Origin: Mycobacterium adipatum
GTDB lineage: Bacteria > Actinomycetota > Actinomycetes > Mycobacteriales > Mycobacteriaceae
Length of the DNA: 64,000 bases
Direction: 5' to 3'
Assembly: GCF_001644575.1 (NCBI RefSeq)
Contig: NZ_CP015596.1
Span: 5,394,001-5,458,000 of the forward strand
Shown here: piece after piece, positions 42,789-52,568 of the stretch
Numbering within the stretch: the first letter of the stretch is position 1
Layout: each line of letters starts with the position of its first letter
Translations under genes and position numbers: made by a program
Notes under the pieces: model-generated
Seen by the model: the letters and a program-made list of their open reading frames with translations, nothing else
Databases searched by the model: none
Told to the model about the DNA's origin: nothing

Positions 42789-45700
42789 GCGAACAGGTAC
42801 GTACCTTCGACCTCACCGGCCCGCTGCCCGCGCCGGCCTCCACCACGGTGCTGGAGGCCAGTGCGGGCACCGGCAAGACCTTCGCGCTGGCCGGTCTGGT
42901 GACCCGGATGGTCGCCGAAGACCGCGCGACACTCGACGAGATGCTGCTGATCACCTTCGGCCGGGCCGCCAGCCAGGAACTGCGCGAACGGGTACGGGGC
43001 CAGATCGTCGACGCGCTCGCCGCCTTCGCCGATCCCTCGGCCGCGACCACCGACCTGCTGCGCCACCTGATCGCCGAGGACCGCGAGGCGCGCCAACAGC
43101 GGCTACGTGACGCGCTGGCAGGGTTCGACGGCGCCACCATCGCGACGACACACCAGTTCTGCCACATCGTGCTGAAATCGCTCGGCGTGGCCGGTGACAG
43201 CGACAGCGGCGTCACCCTGGTGGAAAGCCTCGACGAGTTGGTGGCCGAGATCGTCGACGACCTGTACCTGGCCCGATTCGGCAATGAGTCCGACGCACCC
43301 CGGCTGAGCTACCGCGACGCCCGCAAACTGGCGACCCAGGTGGTGCGCAACCCGGCGACTCAGCTCCGCCCGACCGATGCCGACCCGGACTCCCTCACCG
43401 CCGAATGCCTGAGCTTCGCACGGGATGTGCTGGAGGAGTTGGAGATCCGTAAGCGCCGCCGCGGCGTGCTGGGCTATGACGATCTGCTGACCCGGCTCGC
43501 CGATGCGCTGGCCGACCCCGATTCGGCGGCCCGGATCCGGATGCCGCAACGCTGGCCGGTGGTGATGGTCGACGAGTTCCAGGACACCGACCCGGTGCAG
43601 TGGCAGGTCATCGAGCGGGCGTTCGCCGGGCAGTCGACGCTGATCCTGATCGGCGATCCCAAACAGGCCATCTACGCCTTCCGCGGCGGCGATATCGACA
43701 CCTACCTGCGGGCCGCCGAGACCGCAGGGGACAAGCAGACCCTCGGCATCAACTGGCGCAGCGACTCCGCCCTGGTGCAGCGGCTGCAGGTGGTGCTGGG
43801 TGGCGCGCAGCTCGGCGGGCCGGGAATCGTCGTGCACGACGTCACCGCGCATCATCAGGGTCACCGGCTGGCCGGCGCACCCCGCAATGATCCGTTCCGG
43901 TTGCGGGTGGTGACCCGCGGCGGCAAGGGCACCCGCACCATCGGCATCGATCGCCTGCGCGAGCACATCGGCCGCGACCTGGCCGCCGACATCGGTGCAC
44001 TGCTCTCCGGCGGCGCCACCTTCGCCGGCCGCCCGTTGGAGGCCCGCGATATCGCCGTCATCGTGGAAACCCACAAGGACGCCCGGGCCTGCGACAGCGC
44101 ACTCGCCGCGGCCGGTATCCCCGCGGTGTACACCGGGGACTCCAACGTGTTCGCCTCCACGGCCGCACAGGATTGGCTGTGTCTGCTGGAGGCGTTCGAT
44201 CAGCCGCACCGCTCCGGCCTGGTCCGGGCCGCGGCATCGACGGTGTTCTTTCGACAGGACGCGGAAAGCCTTGCCGCCGGCGGTGACTCACTGACCGACC
44301 GGATCGCCGAGGAGCTGCGCAGCTGGGCCGGGCACGCCAGGGAACGCGGGGTGGCCGCGGTGCTGGAGTCCGCGCAGCTGGCCGGGATGGGCAAGGAGGT
44401 GCTGTCCTGGCAGGGAGGTGAACGTCTGATGACCGACCTGGCGCACGTCACACAGCTGCTGCAGGACACCGCGCACCGTCAGGGTTTCGGGCTGCCGGCG
44501 TTACGGGATTGGCTGCGCACCCAGACGACCGAGGAGACCGGGTCGGCGGAACGCAACCGGCGCCTGGACAGCGACGCCGCCGCGGTGCAGATCATGACGG
44601 TGTGGGTGTCCAAGGGGCTGCAGTATCCGATCGTGTACCTTCCGTTCGCCTTCAACCGGTATTCGCCGGACCCGAATCCGGTGCTCTACCACGACGACGG
44701 GGCCCGCTGCCTGTATGTGGGCGACCCGGATCCGGTGGTGCTGCGCACCGGTAAGGCGGAGGCGGCCGCCAACGACAGCCGGCTGACCTATGTGGCGATG
44801 ACGCGCGCCTGTTCTCAGGTGGTGGCGTGGTGGGCGCCGTCGTGGGACGAACCCAACGGCGGGCTGTCCCGTCTGCTGCGGGGCCGCTCCCCCGGTGAGG
44901 CCGAGGTGCCGGCCGTATGCAGCCCGGCCAAAGTCTCCGATCTGGATGCGCTGGCCCGGCTGCGCGCATGGGAGGAGGCGGGCGGCCCGGTGCTGGAGGA
45001 ATCATTAATCGAGCCGGTCGCCCCGGCACCGGCGGCACCCGCGCCCACCGCGTTGGCGGTGCGGCACTTCCACCGCGCCATCGACACGACCTGGCGCCGC
45101 ACCTCCTATTCGGGTCTGCTGCGGGCGGCCGAGCAGGAGTCCTCAGTGTCCAGCGAGCCGGAGTCCACCGATCTCGACGATGAGGTGGCCGATATTCCTC
45201 TGGTGGCACCGGCAACCGGAGCGGACGTGCCCTCGCCGATGGCCGACCTGCCCTCCGGTGCGGCGTTCGGGTCACTGGTGCACGCGGTGTTGGAGACCGC
45301 CGATCCGTTCGCCGACGACCTGGCCGCCGAGCTGGCCGAGCAGGTGCGCCGCCACTCCGCGCGCTGGCCGGTGACGGTGACCCCCGAGGAGCTGGCGGCC
45401 GCGCTGGTTCCGATGCACGACACCGAGCTGGGCCCGCTGGCCCCCGGGGTCACCCTTCGTCAGATCGGGCTGGCAGACCGGTTGCGGGAGTTGGATTTCG
45501 AGTTTCCGATGGCCGGCGGCGACACCGCGGCCGCAGCGTTCGCGCGGCTGTCCGATGTGGGTGCGCTGCTGACCGAACACCTGAGCGCCGACGATCCGCT
45601 GGCCTCCTACGCGGACCGGCTGTCGGCCGGTGCGCTGGGCCGGCAACCGTTGCGGGGATACCTGTCCGGCTCGGTGGACGCGGTGCTGCGGATACGGGAC

Positions 45701-46048
45701 GGTTCCGTCACGAAATATGTTGTCGTGGACTACAAGACCAACTGGCTGGGTATCGCCGATGCGCCGCTGACCGCCGCCGATTACGGCCGCGAACGCATGG
45801 TCGAGGCCATGCTGCACTCGGATTATCCACTGCAGGCGCTGCTCTACAGCGTCGTGCTGCACCGCTACCTGTCGTGGCGGCTGCCCGGCTACGACCCGCA
45901 GCACCACCTCGGCGGCGTGATGTATCTGTTCGTGCGCGGCATGTGCGGTGCGCTCACTCCGGTGCAGGACGGCCACCCCGCCGGGGTGTTCAGCTGGAAC
46001 CCACCCCCCGCACTCACCATCGCGCTGTCGGGGCTGCTCGATGCCTGA
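42785..46048 (+). CDS. recB: Exodeoxyribonuclease V subunit beta (RecB)
   Basis: 1,087-residue SF1A helicase plus nuclease. Walker A ASAGTGKT lies near residue 25. Helicase motifs include DEFQDTDPVQW, IGDPKQAIYAFRGGD, INWRSD and a later VSKGLQYPIVYLP. The C-terminal nuclease domain has the DAVLR Asp and VVDYKTNWL motif, so both activities should be intact. GTG 42785 overlaps the recC stop (GTGA), which fixes the start against an in-frame codon at 42749. The 3' end overlaps recD by 8 nt. It is moderately shorter than the E. coli subunit. Confidence 0.96.
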   Translation: MSEQVRTFDLTGPLPAPASTTVLEASAGTGKTFALAGLVTRMVAEDRATLDEMLLITFGRAASQELRERVRGQIVDALAAFADPSAATTDLLRHLIAEDREARQQRLRDALAGFDGATIATTHQFCHIVLKSLGVAGDSDSGVTLVESLDELVAEIVDDLYLARFGNESDAPRLSYRDARKLATQVVRNPATQLRPTDADPDSLTAECLSFARDVLEELEIRKRRRGVLGYDDLLTRLADALADPDSAARIRMPQRWPVVMVDEFQDTDPVQWQVIERAFAGQSTLILIGDPKQAIYAFRGGDIDTYLRAAETAGDKQTLGINWRSDSALVQRLQVVLGGAQLGGPGIVVHDVTAHHQGHRLAGAPRNDPFRLRVVTRGGKGTRTIGIDRLREHIGRDLAADIGALLSGGATFAGRPLEARDIAVIVETHKDARACDSALAAAGIPAVYTGDSNVFASTAAQDWLCLLEAFDQPHRSGLVRAAASTVFFRQDAESLAAGGDSLTDRIAEELRSWAGHARERGVAAVLESAQLAGMGKEVLSWQGGERLMTDLAHVTQLLQDTAHRQGFGLPALRDWLRTQTTEETGSAERNRRLDSDAAAVQIMTVWVSKGLQYPIVYLPFAFNRYSPDPNPVLYHDDGARCLYVGDPDPVVLRTGKAEAAANDSRLTYVAMTRACSQVVAWWAPSWDEPNGGLSRLLRGRSPGEAEVPAVCSPAKVSDLDALARLRAWEEAGGPVLEESLIEPVAPAPAAPAPTALAVRHFHRAIDTTWRRTSYSGLLRAAEQESSVSSEPESTDLDDEVADIPLVAPATGADVPSPMADLPSGAAFGSLVHAVLETADPFADDLAAELAEQVRRHSARWPVTVTPEELAAALVPMHDTELGPLAPGVTLRQIGLADRLRELDFEFPMAGGDTAAAAFARLSDVGALLTEHLSADDPLASYADRLSAGALGRQPLRGYLSGSVDAVLRIRDGSVTKYVVVDYKTNWLGIADAPLTAADYGRERMVEAMLHSDYPLQALLYSVVLHRYLSWRLPGYDPQHHLGGVMYLFVRGMCGALTPVQDGHPAGVFSWNPPPALTIALSGLLDA

Positions 46049-47645
46049 CCTCGACTTCGAGCCCGCCGATATCCAGGTGGCACAACGGTTGACGGCGCTC
46101 GCCGGGGAAACCTCGGAAGACGTGGCGTTGGCCGTGCGACTGGTGGTGCGGGCGCTGCGCGGCGGATCGGTCTGCGTGGATCTGCGGGCGACCGCGCCGG
46201 AGGTGGGATTGCAGGCCGACGAGTGGCTGGCCGCGTTGGCGGCGAGCCCACTCGCCCAGACACCGCCGGTGCTGCGGCTGCTCGGCGATCTGCTCTACCT
46301 GGACCGGTATTGGCGGGAGGAGCAGCAGGTGTGTGCCGACGCGCTGGCCTTGGTGGGCACCGTCCCGCCCGGGCAGGCCCCGGATGTGCTGCGATTGTTC
46401 GACGACGATTACGCCGAGCAGCGGGCCGCAGCCAATATGGCGCTGTCCCAAGGGCTCACCGTGCTGACCGGCGGGCCCGGCACCGGGAAGACGACGACCG
46501 TGGCGCGGCTGCTGGCCCTGCTGGCCGAGCAGGCGGCACTGGCGGGCCGGCCGTCCCCGCGGATCGCGCTGGCCGCGCCCACCGGGAAGGCGGCCGCCCG
46601 GTTGCAGGAGGCCGTACAGGCCGCCGTCGACGCACTCGACGCCCCGGACCGGTCACGACTGACCGGCCTGCGGGCCACCACGCTGCACCGACTGCTCGGA
46701 TCGCGCCCGGACACCTCGTCGCGGTTCCGGCATCACCGCGGCAACCGGTTGCCCCACGATGTGATCGTCGTCGACGAGACGTCGATGGTCTCGTTGACCA
46801 TGATGGCCCGACTGTTGGAAGCGGTGCGCCCGGATACCCGGCTGCTGCTGGTCGGCGATCCGGATCAGTTGGCATCGGTGGAAGCCGGTGCGGTGCTGGC
46901 GGATCTGGTGCAGGGACTCGGCGCATCACGGGTGGCCTCGCTGACGACCTCGCATCGGTTCGGCGCCGATATCGGCGAGCTGGCCGCGGCGGTGCGCGAT
47001 GGCGATGCCGATGCCGCGCTGGCGGTGCTGGCGGCCGGCGGCGAGCACATCGAGTGGCTGCCCTCGGCCCAGTCGCTGCGCGATGTGCTGCTGCCGCATG
47101 CACTTCGGTTGTGGGAGGCGTGCACGCTGGGTGATGCCGGCACCGCGTTGCGGACACTGGCCGAACACCGGCTGCTCTGCGCGCACCGGCGGGAGGTGGC
47201 GCACTGGAATCGGCAGGTGGAGCGGTGGCTGACCGAGGCGACCGGCGAACCACTGTGGTCGACGTGGTATGCCGGACGCCCAGTCCTGGTGACCGCCAAC
47301 GACTATGGGCTCAAGTTGTACAACGGTGACACCGGGGTGACGGTGGCATCTCCCGGCGGTTTACGGGTGGCACTCGGCACCACGAGCTTGACGCCGGGCC
47401 GGCTGGCTGAGGTGGACACCATGCATGCGATGACGATCCACAAGTCCCAAGGCAGCCAGACCGCCGAGGTGACGGTGGTGCTGCCACCGGAGGATTCCCG
47501 GCTGCTGACCAGGGAGTTGTTCTACACCGCGGTGACGCGGGCACAGCACCGCGTACGGGTGGTGGGGTCGGAGGCCGAGGTGCGCGCAGCGATCGACCGG
47601 CAGGCCGTGCGCGCCACCGGGCTCGGCCTGCGGTTGCAGAACTAG
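46041..47645 (+). CDS. recD: Exodeoxyribonuclease V subunit alpha (RecD)
   Basis: 534-residue SF1B 5'-3' helicase subunit. Walker A GGPGTGKTTTVARLL (near residue 143), LAAPTGKAAARLQEA, VVDETSMVSLTMMARLL, GDPDQLASVEAGAVL and the C-terminal TIHKSQGSQ and FYTAVTRA motifs are all present. I start at ATG 46041 (MPDLDFEPADIQVAQRL) inside the end of recB, the usual coupled arrangement; the frame is open further upstream. Its stop overlaps by 4 nt the end of the convergent small membrane protein gene. Confidence 0.95.
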   Translation: MPDLDFEPADIQVAQRLTALAGETSEDVALAVRLVVRALRGGSVCVDLRATAPEVGLQADEWLAALAASPLAQTPPVLRLLGDLLYLDRYWREEQQVCADALALVGTVPPGQAPDVLRLFDDDYAEQRAAANMALSQGLTVLTGGPGTGKTTTVARLLALLAEQAALAGRPSPRIALAAPTGKAAARLQEAVQAAVDALDAPDRSRLTGLRATTLHRLLGSRPDTSSRFRHHRGNRLPHDVIVVDETSMVSLTMMARLLEAVRPDTRLLLVGDPDQLASVEAGAVLADLVQGLGASRVASLTTSHRFGADIGELAAAVRDGDADAALAVLAAGGEHIEWLPSAQSLRDVLLPHALRLWEACTLGDAGTALRTLAEHRLLCAHRREVAHWNRQVERWLTEATGEPLWSTWYAGRPVLVTANDYGLKLYNGDTGVTVASPGGLRVALGTTSLTPGRLAEVDTMHAMTIHKSQGSQTAEVTVVLPPEDSRLLTRELFYTAVTRAQHRVRVVGSEAEVRAAIDRQAVRATGLGLRLQN

Positions 47646-47791
47646 ACCGTCTTGGCGGCGAACGCCGCGCTAGAGATGATGCCGATCGCCAGCGCGATCG
47701 TGCCGTAGCCCAGGATCGCGGCGGCCACGACGGCGGCGATGGAGCCGGCGCCCAGCAAGACCATCACTATGCCCAGAAGTACACCGCTCAT
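47642..47791 (-). CDS. Small two-helix membrane protein
   Basis: 49 residues, almost entirely hydrophobic: two helices (about 3-22 and 25-44) ending AAFAAKTV. ATG 47791 is preceded by AAAGGGCG about 8 nt away, so I prefer it to the in-frame ATG at 47833. No family is recognised. It is monocistronic and converges on recD. Coding potential is supported by the ribosome site and clean topology only. Confidence 0.55.
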   Translation of the reverse strand: MSGVLLGIVMVLLGAGSIAAVVAAAILGYGTIALAIGIISSAAFAAKTV

Positions 47792-48062
47792 GATCGCGCC
47801 CTTTCGTATGACTGCGGTCACAATGTAGCGCATTCCGTGCGCTGAATCACACTCAACTCGGCGACAATTTGGCCGCGATCACTTACGCGCGTTTGCGCAG
47901 CGCACAGGGTAGTTTGACGACGACCCGAGGGGATATTTTGTTAGCTTGGCACACTACCGATCGCTAGCTGGTGCAGTTAGGTGAGCTATCGATTCCGCGG
48001 TGCCCCGTGCGGGCGGCGACGACACGAGGATCGGGCTAGGGAGGCGGCGAGGCGCGGAAAGT

Positions 48063-48473
48063 TCAGGTCTTCTCCCCCGCGTCGGCGCGACCCAGAAGTC
48101 GGCCGAGCAGCCCGGTCAGTTCCTCGGCGTACGCGAGGTGCTTGCGCAGTTTCTCTGCGCTTTCCCGAACCTTGCTCTCGCACTCCTGCAGTTGCTGTGC
48201 CGCGGCCGCGCGCTGCTGTGCGGACGCCCCACCGTTGAGAGTGTCGAGTGAGTCCAACAGGTCTTTCATATCGGCGAGGGCGAAGCCCAACGGCTTCATC
48301 CGCCGGATCAGAAGCAGGCGCTCGATATCGGCCTCGGTGTAGAGCCGGAACCCTCCGGTAGATCGCGCCGACGGCGTCACCAGACCGACCTCGTCGTAGT
48401 GGCGCACCGTGGCAATGGACAACTCGGTGCGGGCGGCGACCTGACCGATCTGCAGATGCGCGTCGTCGCTCAA
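48063..48473 (-). CDS. MerR-family transcriptional regulator
   Basis: 136-residue MerR-type regulator. The winged helix has LQIGQVAARTELSIATVRHY, EVGLVTPSARSTGGFRLY and ERLLLIRRMKPLGFALADMK, followed by a long coiled-coil (about 85-130) and no metal-binding cysteine apart from one in QLQECESK. It overlaps the upstream SulP transporter gene by 4 nt on the same strand, so the two are co-expressed and it may regulate the transporter. The effector is unknown. Confidence 0.9.
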   Translation of the reverse strand: MSDDAHLQIGQVAARTELSIATVRHYDEVGLVTPSARSTGGFRLYTEADIERLLLIRRMKPLGFALADMKDLLDSLDTLNGGASAQQRAAAAQQLQECESKVRESAEKLRKHLAYAEELTGLLGRLLGRADAGEKT

Positions 48474-50008
48474 TGCCCCGCACCCAGCGATCCGGACAGC
48501 CGGTCATGGCGGTCGGCGGAATCGGAGTTCAATCCCACGATGTCGACGCGCTTACCCCTGGCGTGGTACTTCGTCGTCACCGCGTCGAGTGCGGCGACGG
48601 TGGAAGCGTCCCAGATATGTGAGGCCGACATGTCGATCACGACATGCGCCGGGTCATCGGTGTAATTGAACTGGTACACAAGGTCGTTGCTGGAGGCGAA
48701 GAACAACTCACCGGTCACGCGGTACACGACGGTATCGGCGGTGCCGTCATGGTCGTCATCGGTTTCCTCGATTTTTTCGACGGTGACGAGGTGTGCCACC
48801 CGGCGCGCAAAGAGCACCATCGCGGTCAACGATCCGACGATGACGCCGTAGGCCAGGTTGTGCGTGGCAACGGTGACGACGACAGTGGCCAGCATGACCA
48901 GGGTTTCGCTACGGGGCGTGCGGCGCAAGGTTTTCGGCGCAATGCTGTGCCAGTCCATGGTGCCCACCGAGACCATGATCATCACCGCCACCAGCGCGGC
49001 CATCGGGATGAGTGCGACGATATCGCCCAGTCCGACCACCAGGACCAGCAAGAACAACCCGGCCAGGAACGTCGATATCCGGGTACGCGCCGACACCTTG
49101 ACGTTGATCATGGTCTGGCCGATCATCGCGCAGCCGCCCATCCCGCCGAAGAATCCGGTGACGAGGTTGGCAACACCCTGACCCCAGCCTTCGCGGGTCT
49201 TGTTGCTGTGCGTATCGGTGATGTCGTCGACCAGTTTCGCCGTCATCAACGATTCGAGCAGGCCGACCAAAGCCATGGCCAGTGCGTAGGGCGCGATGAT
49301 CGACAGGGTCTCCCACGTGAACGGAACGTCGGGAACGAACAGGGTCGGCAGGCTCGAGGGCAGCTCGCCCTCATCACCGACGTCGGGAATCTGTACGTGG
49401 AACACGATGGCCGCCGCGGTGAGCACCACGATGGCGACCAGGGGTGCGGGAATGGCGGTGGTCAACTTCGGCAGGAACACCATGATCAGCAGGCCGATGG
49501 CGACGAACGGGTAGACCAGCGCCGGTACGCCGAGCAGGTGCGGCAGCTGTGAGGCGAAGATCAGGATGGCCAGGGCGTTGACGAAGCCCACCATGACGCT
49601 GCGCGGGATGAACCGCATCAGCCGAGCCACCCCGAGCACGCTGAGCAGGATCTGGAACACACCCGCGAGCAGGACCGCCGCGACGAAGTAGTCGACCCCG
49701 TATTGACGGGCCAGCGGTGCGATGACCAGGGCGATCGCACCGGTGGCCGCCGAGATCATGGCGGGCCGGCCACCGACGATCGCGATGGTGACCGCCATCG
49801 TGAAGGAGGCGAACAGGCCGACCCGCGGGTCGACACCGGCGATGATGGAGAACGAGATGGCCTCGGGGATCAGGGCCAGTGCCACCACCAGGCCGGCCAG
49901 CACTTCGGTCTTGAGCCGCCTCGGCGACCGCAGCGCCGCCAGCACCGACGTGCTCGGATCACCCGCCTCCCGCACTGTAGGGGCTGGCGAACTCGGTTGT
50001 GAAGACAC
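48470..50008 (-). CDS. SulP-family anion transporter with STAS domain
   Basis: 512-residue SLC26/SulP permease of the sulfate/bicarbonate group. It has about 12 hydrophobic segments, the family-type SFSIIAGVDPRVGLFASF near residue 55 and GFFGGMGGCAMIGQTMINV in the middle. A C-terminal STAS domain of about 90 residues (HVVIDMSASHIWDASTVAAL) follows. The frame is open upstream, but GTG 50008 is preceded by GGAAA and begins the plausible protein. It is coupled to a MerR regulator. Sulfate is the classic substrate, but bicarbonate or another anion cannot be excluded. Confidence 0.9.
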   Translation of the reverse strand: MSSQPSSPAPTVREAGDPSTSVLAALRSPRRLKTEVLAGLVVALALIPEAISFSIIAGVDPRVGLFASFTMAVTIAIVGGRPAMISAATGAIALVIAPLARQYGVDYFVAAVLLAGVFQILLSVLGVARLMRFIPRSVMVGFVNALAILIFASQLPHLLGVPALVYPFVAIGLLIMVFLPKLTTAIPAPLVAIVVLTAAAIVFHVQIPDVGDEGELPSSLPTLFVPDVPFTWETLSIIAPYALAMALVGLLESLMTAKLVDDITDTHSNKTREGWGQGVANLVTGFFGGMGGCAMIGQTMINVKVSARTRISTFLAGLFLLVLVVGLGDIVALIPMAALVAVMIMVSVGTMDWHSIAPKTLRRTPRSETLVMLATVVVTVATHNLAYGVIVGSLTAMVLFARRVAHLVTVEKIEETDDDHDGTADTVVYRVTGELFFASSNDLVYQFNYTDDPAHVVIDMSASHIWDASTVAALDAVTTKYHARGKRVDIVGLNSDSADRHDRLSGSLGAGH

Positions 50009-50169
50009 GGTTTTCCGTTCGAAGTCTCGGCACCACAGTGCCAGGCGATCTTGGGGCCGGCTGTCGCGTCGATGCGATACCTTCCGCGAAGGAGCCCATA
50101 GGCGTGGGGCGCGGCCGGAAAGAAACCCTACTCTCACCCTAGGTTAGAGTGCGAATCTCGTGTGCCACC

Positions 50170-51054
50170 TCACGTCAGAGCGTCGGCGACACAGCGAAAC
50201 CCGATGTGGGTGGTCGAACTGTCCTGCGATTGCGGGGACCTGGCCGCCGGCCGGTAACGGTGGCAATACTCGGGTGCGCACAGATGCGAGCCGCCCTTGA
50301 GCACCTGGTTGACCGAGGGGTCGCCGCCGGGGGGCGGGCAGCACCCGGACACCTCCGGATGTGCGGTGTGGCGCGGGGCGTAGCGAGTGGACGTCCACTC
50401 CCACACGTTGCCGATCATGTCGAGCAGTCCGAAGCCATTGGGCGCAAAGGTGCCGACCGGTGAGGTGCCGACACAACCGAGGGCGCCGTCGTTGCGGTAC
50501 GGAAACGCGCCCTGCCAGGTGTTGGCCATCAGCGCGCCGCCGGGACGGACGTCCTCGCCCCACGCGTAGGCCGTTGTCGCACCCGCGCGGGCGGCGTACT
50601 CCCACTGCTCCTCGGTCGGCAATCGTCGCCCGGCCCATGCCGCGTAGGCGGTGGCGTCGGGATAGGCGACCTGCACCACGGGGTGATCGGGCCGGTCCTC
50701 GAACGTCGAACCCGGCCCCGACGGGTGCCGCCACGTCGCGCCGGGCACCCAGGTCCACCACTGCCGCCAGTCCCGCAGGTTCACCGGTCCGGCGGTGGGC
50801 TGGAAGACCAGCGAACCCGGTATCAGCTCGTCGGCGGGGACCCCGGGGAACGCCGCCGGATCGAGTTGTTGCTCGGCGACGGTGACATGGTCGGTGGCGG
50901 CCACGAACTCGGCGAACTGGGCATTGGTGACCGGGTGCCGCTCGATCGCAAAGGGTGCCACGGTGACGTCGTGGACCGGCGCTTCCTCCGGGTAGAAATC
51001 ACGCGATCCCATCCGGAAGGTGCCGCCGGGCAGAGCGACGAGGTCGGTGAGCAT
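50170..51054 (-). CDS. Formylglycine-generating enzyme (sulfatase activator)
   Basis: 294-residue FGE-sulfatase-domain protein, a copper-dependent oxidase that converts a sulfatase Cys to formylglycine. Key features are MVWVPGGxF-like VALPGGTFRMGS, GRRLPTEEQWEYAARAG, GNVWEWTS and the active-site GGSHLCAPEYCHRYRPAARS with Cys259 and Cys264, the pair needed for catalysis. Length equals the M. tuberculosis enzyme (Rv0712). No sulfatase gene lies in the window, so its client must be elsewhere. It is followed downstream by the SulP permease on the same strand (162-nt gap). Confidence 0.93.
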   Translation of the reverse strand: MLTDLVALPGGTFRMGSRDFYPEEAPVHDVTVAPFAIERHPVTNAQFAEFVAATDHVTVAEQQLDPAAFPGVPADELIPGSLVFQPTAGPVNLRDWRQWWTWVPGATWRHPSGPGSTFEDRPDHPVVQVAYPDATAYAAWAGRRLPTEEQWEYAARAGATTAYAWGEDVRPGGALMANTWQGAFPYRNDGALGCVGTSPVGTFAPNGFGLLDMIGNVWEWTSTRYAPRHTAHPEVSGCCPPPGGDPSVNQVLKGGSHLCAPEYCHRYRPAARSPQSQDSSTTHIGFRCVADALT

Positions 51055-51089
51055 GCGGACAGACTATGCAGCGACGCACATCGCGGCGG

Positions 51090-52568
51090 TCAACCGGGAT
51101 CCATCGCCGCCAGCAGCTCGGCCACCGGCACGGTCGCGATGCCGATCTGCGCATCGCCGATCCCGTATGGGAGGACGAGGACGCCTGCGTGCAGCAAACC
51201 GCCGCAGGAGTAGACGACGTTGGGCACGTAGCCGTCCTGTTCCTCGCGGGTGGGCGCCAACAGCGGCCGACGCAACCGTCCGATGATCCGGGTGGGGTCA
51301 TCCAGGTCGAGCAGGATCGCCCCGATCCGGTACGTCCGCATCGGCCCTACCCCGTGTGTGAGCACCAGCCAGCCCGCCTCGGTTTCCAGCGGCGGTCCGC
51401 AATTGCCCAACTGCAGGGCCTCCCAGGCCTGGTGCGGGCGCTGGCACGGCGAGGTGGTCGTCCACACCGAAAGGTCATCGGTGTAGGCGACGGTGTTCGA
51501 TTCCCGATCCGAGCGCGACAGTGCCGCATAGCGCCCGTCGACCCGGCGGGGGAATAGCGCCAGCCCCTTGTTGGCAGCCGCATCGCCCACCAGCGGCACG
51601 GAGGTGAAGGACCGAAAATCGCTGGTGGTCAACATCTGCTGACTGATGTGCGAACCGTTGTAGGCCGTATAGGTGGCGTGGTAGATCACCGATCCGTCGT
51701 CGTCGACGAACCGCACCAGCCGTGCATCCTCCATGCCGACGGCCTCGGCAGACATCGCCGGCCACAGCACCCGCTCGGAGAGCTCGGTGTCGGTGGCGAA
51801 TTCGACGGTGTACGAACGGTCTGCGATCCCCCGGAACAGTTCGATGGTCTCGGGAACATGCACCCACGTCGCGCGGTGCCGGTACAGCCGTTCGAGTCGC
51901 TCATCGAGATCCCCCCGGGTGAAGCGGGCACCGAGCCCGGCGAGCACATAGTCCGTCGCCTCGCCCGCGTGCACACCGGACAGCTCGTGGCGGAACACCG
52001 AACCGTTCAGCAGTGCCGACGCCACCGAGCCCTCGGTGGCGAACGGTACCGGCTCATCGATGACCGCACTGCCCGCAGCGTCAACGGTTCCGGTGCGAAA
52101 ACCGATGGATGACCGGTGGCCCTCGCCGATTCCGCGGACGCTCATCACAATTCGCAGGCTGCCCGGCTCGGTACCCGACTGATCGGGGTGGGCCACCATG
52201 CTCGGATTGCACAGCGCCGCCCCCTCGATTGCCACCTCGTTGGTGAATGTCGCCCCGAGCAGCAGCATGCGGTCCGCGGACAACGCGATACCGGGGTCCA
52301 GCCGGTCGGTGAGTTCACGTGCATGACTGCCGAACGTCACCACCAGATCGCGGTGGCGATCGGCAAAACGCGTCATCACATCGTCCACCGATGCCCGCAC
52401 GTCATCCTCGTCAAGCGCCAGGATTCGGGCCAGCACCGCGCCGGCGCGAGACTCGACGGCCTCGAAGCCCTCTTGCCCCGGCACGAACAACCGGGCGATG
52501 ACGCGAGACCGGTCGGCCGCCAGGCGCTGCCGACTCCGAGTGACCACCGCGTCCCGGGCGGCCGTCAT
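51090..52568 (-). CDS. Glycoside hydrolase family 130 protein (mannoside phosphorylase-like)
   Basis: 492-residue five-bladed propeller enzyme of GH130, a family of phosphorylases and hydrolases acting on beta-mannosides. Conserved pieces include LCNPSMVAHPDQSG, GMEDARLVRFVDDDG, YTAYNGSHISQQM, KGLALFPRRVDGRY and GNCGPPLETEAGWLVLTHGVG. The frame is open far upstream, but the start MTAARDAVVTRSRQR at 52568 overlaps the preceding gene's stop (ATGA). It is the third gene of the GT4-toroid-GH130 operon. Whether it phosphorolyses or hydrolyses, and which mannoside, is not decided by the sequence. Confidence 0.9.
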   Translation of the reverse strand: MTAARDAVVTRSRQRLAADRSRVIARLFVPGQEGFEAVESRAGAVLARILALDEDDVRASVDDVMTRFADRHRDLVVTFGSHARELTDRLDPGIALSADRMLLLGATFTNEVAIEGAALCNPSMVAHPDQSGTEPGSLRIVMSVRGIGEGHRSSIGFRTGTVDAAGSAVIDEPVPFATEGSVASALLNGSVFRHELSGVHAGEATDYVLAGLGARFTRGDLDERLERLYRHRATWVHVPETIELFRGIADRSYTVEFATDTELSERVLWPAMSAEAVGMEDARLVRFVDDDGSVIYHATYTAYNGSHISQQMLTTSDFRSFTSVPLVGDAAANKGLALFPRRVDGRYAALSRSDRESNTVAYTDDLSVWTTTSPCQRPHQAWEALQLGNCGPPLETEAGWLVLTHGVGPMRTYRIGAILLDLDDPTRIIGRLRRPLLAPTREEQDGYVPNVVYSCGGLLHAGVLVLPYGIGDAQIGIATVPVAELLAAMDPG

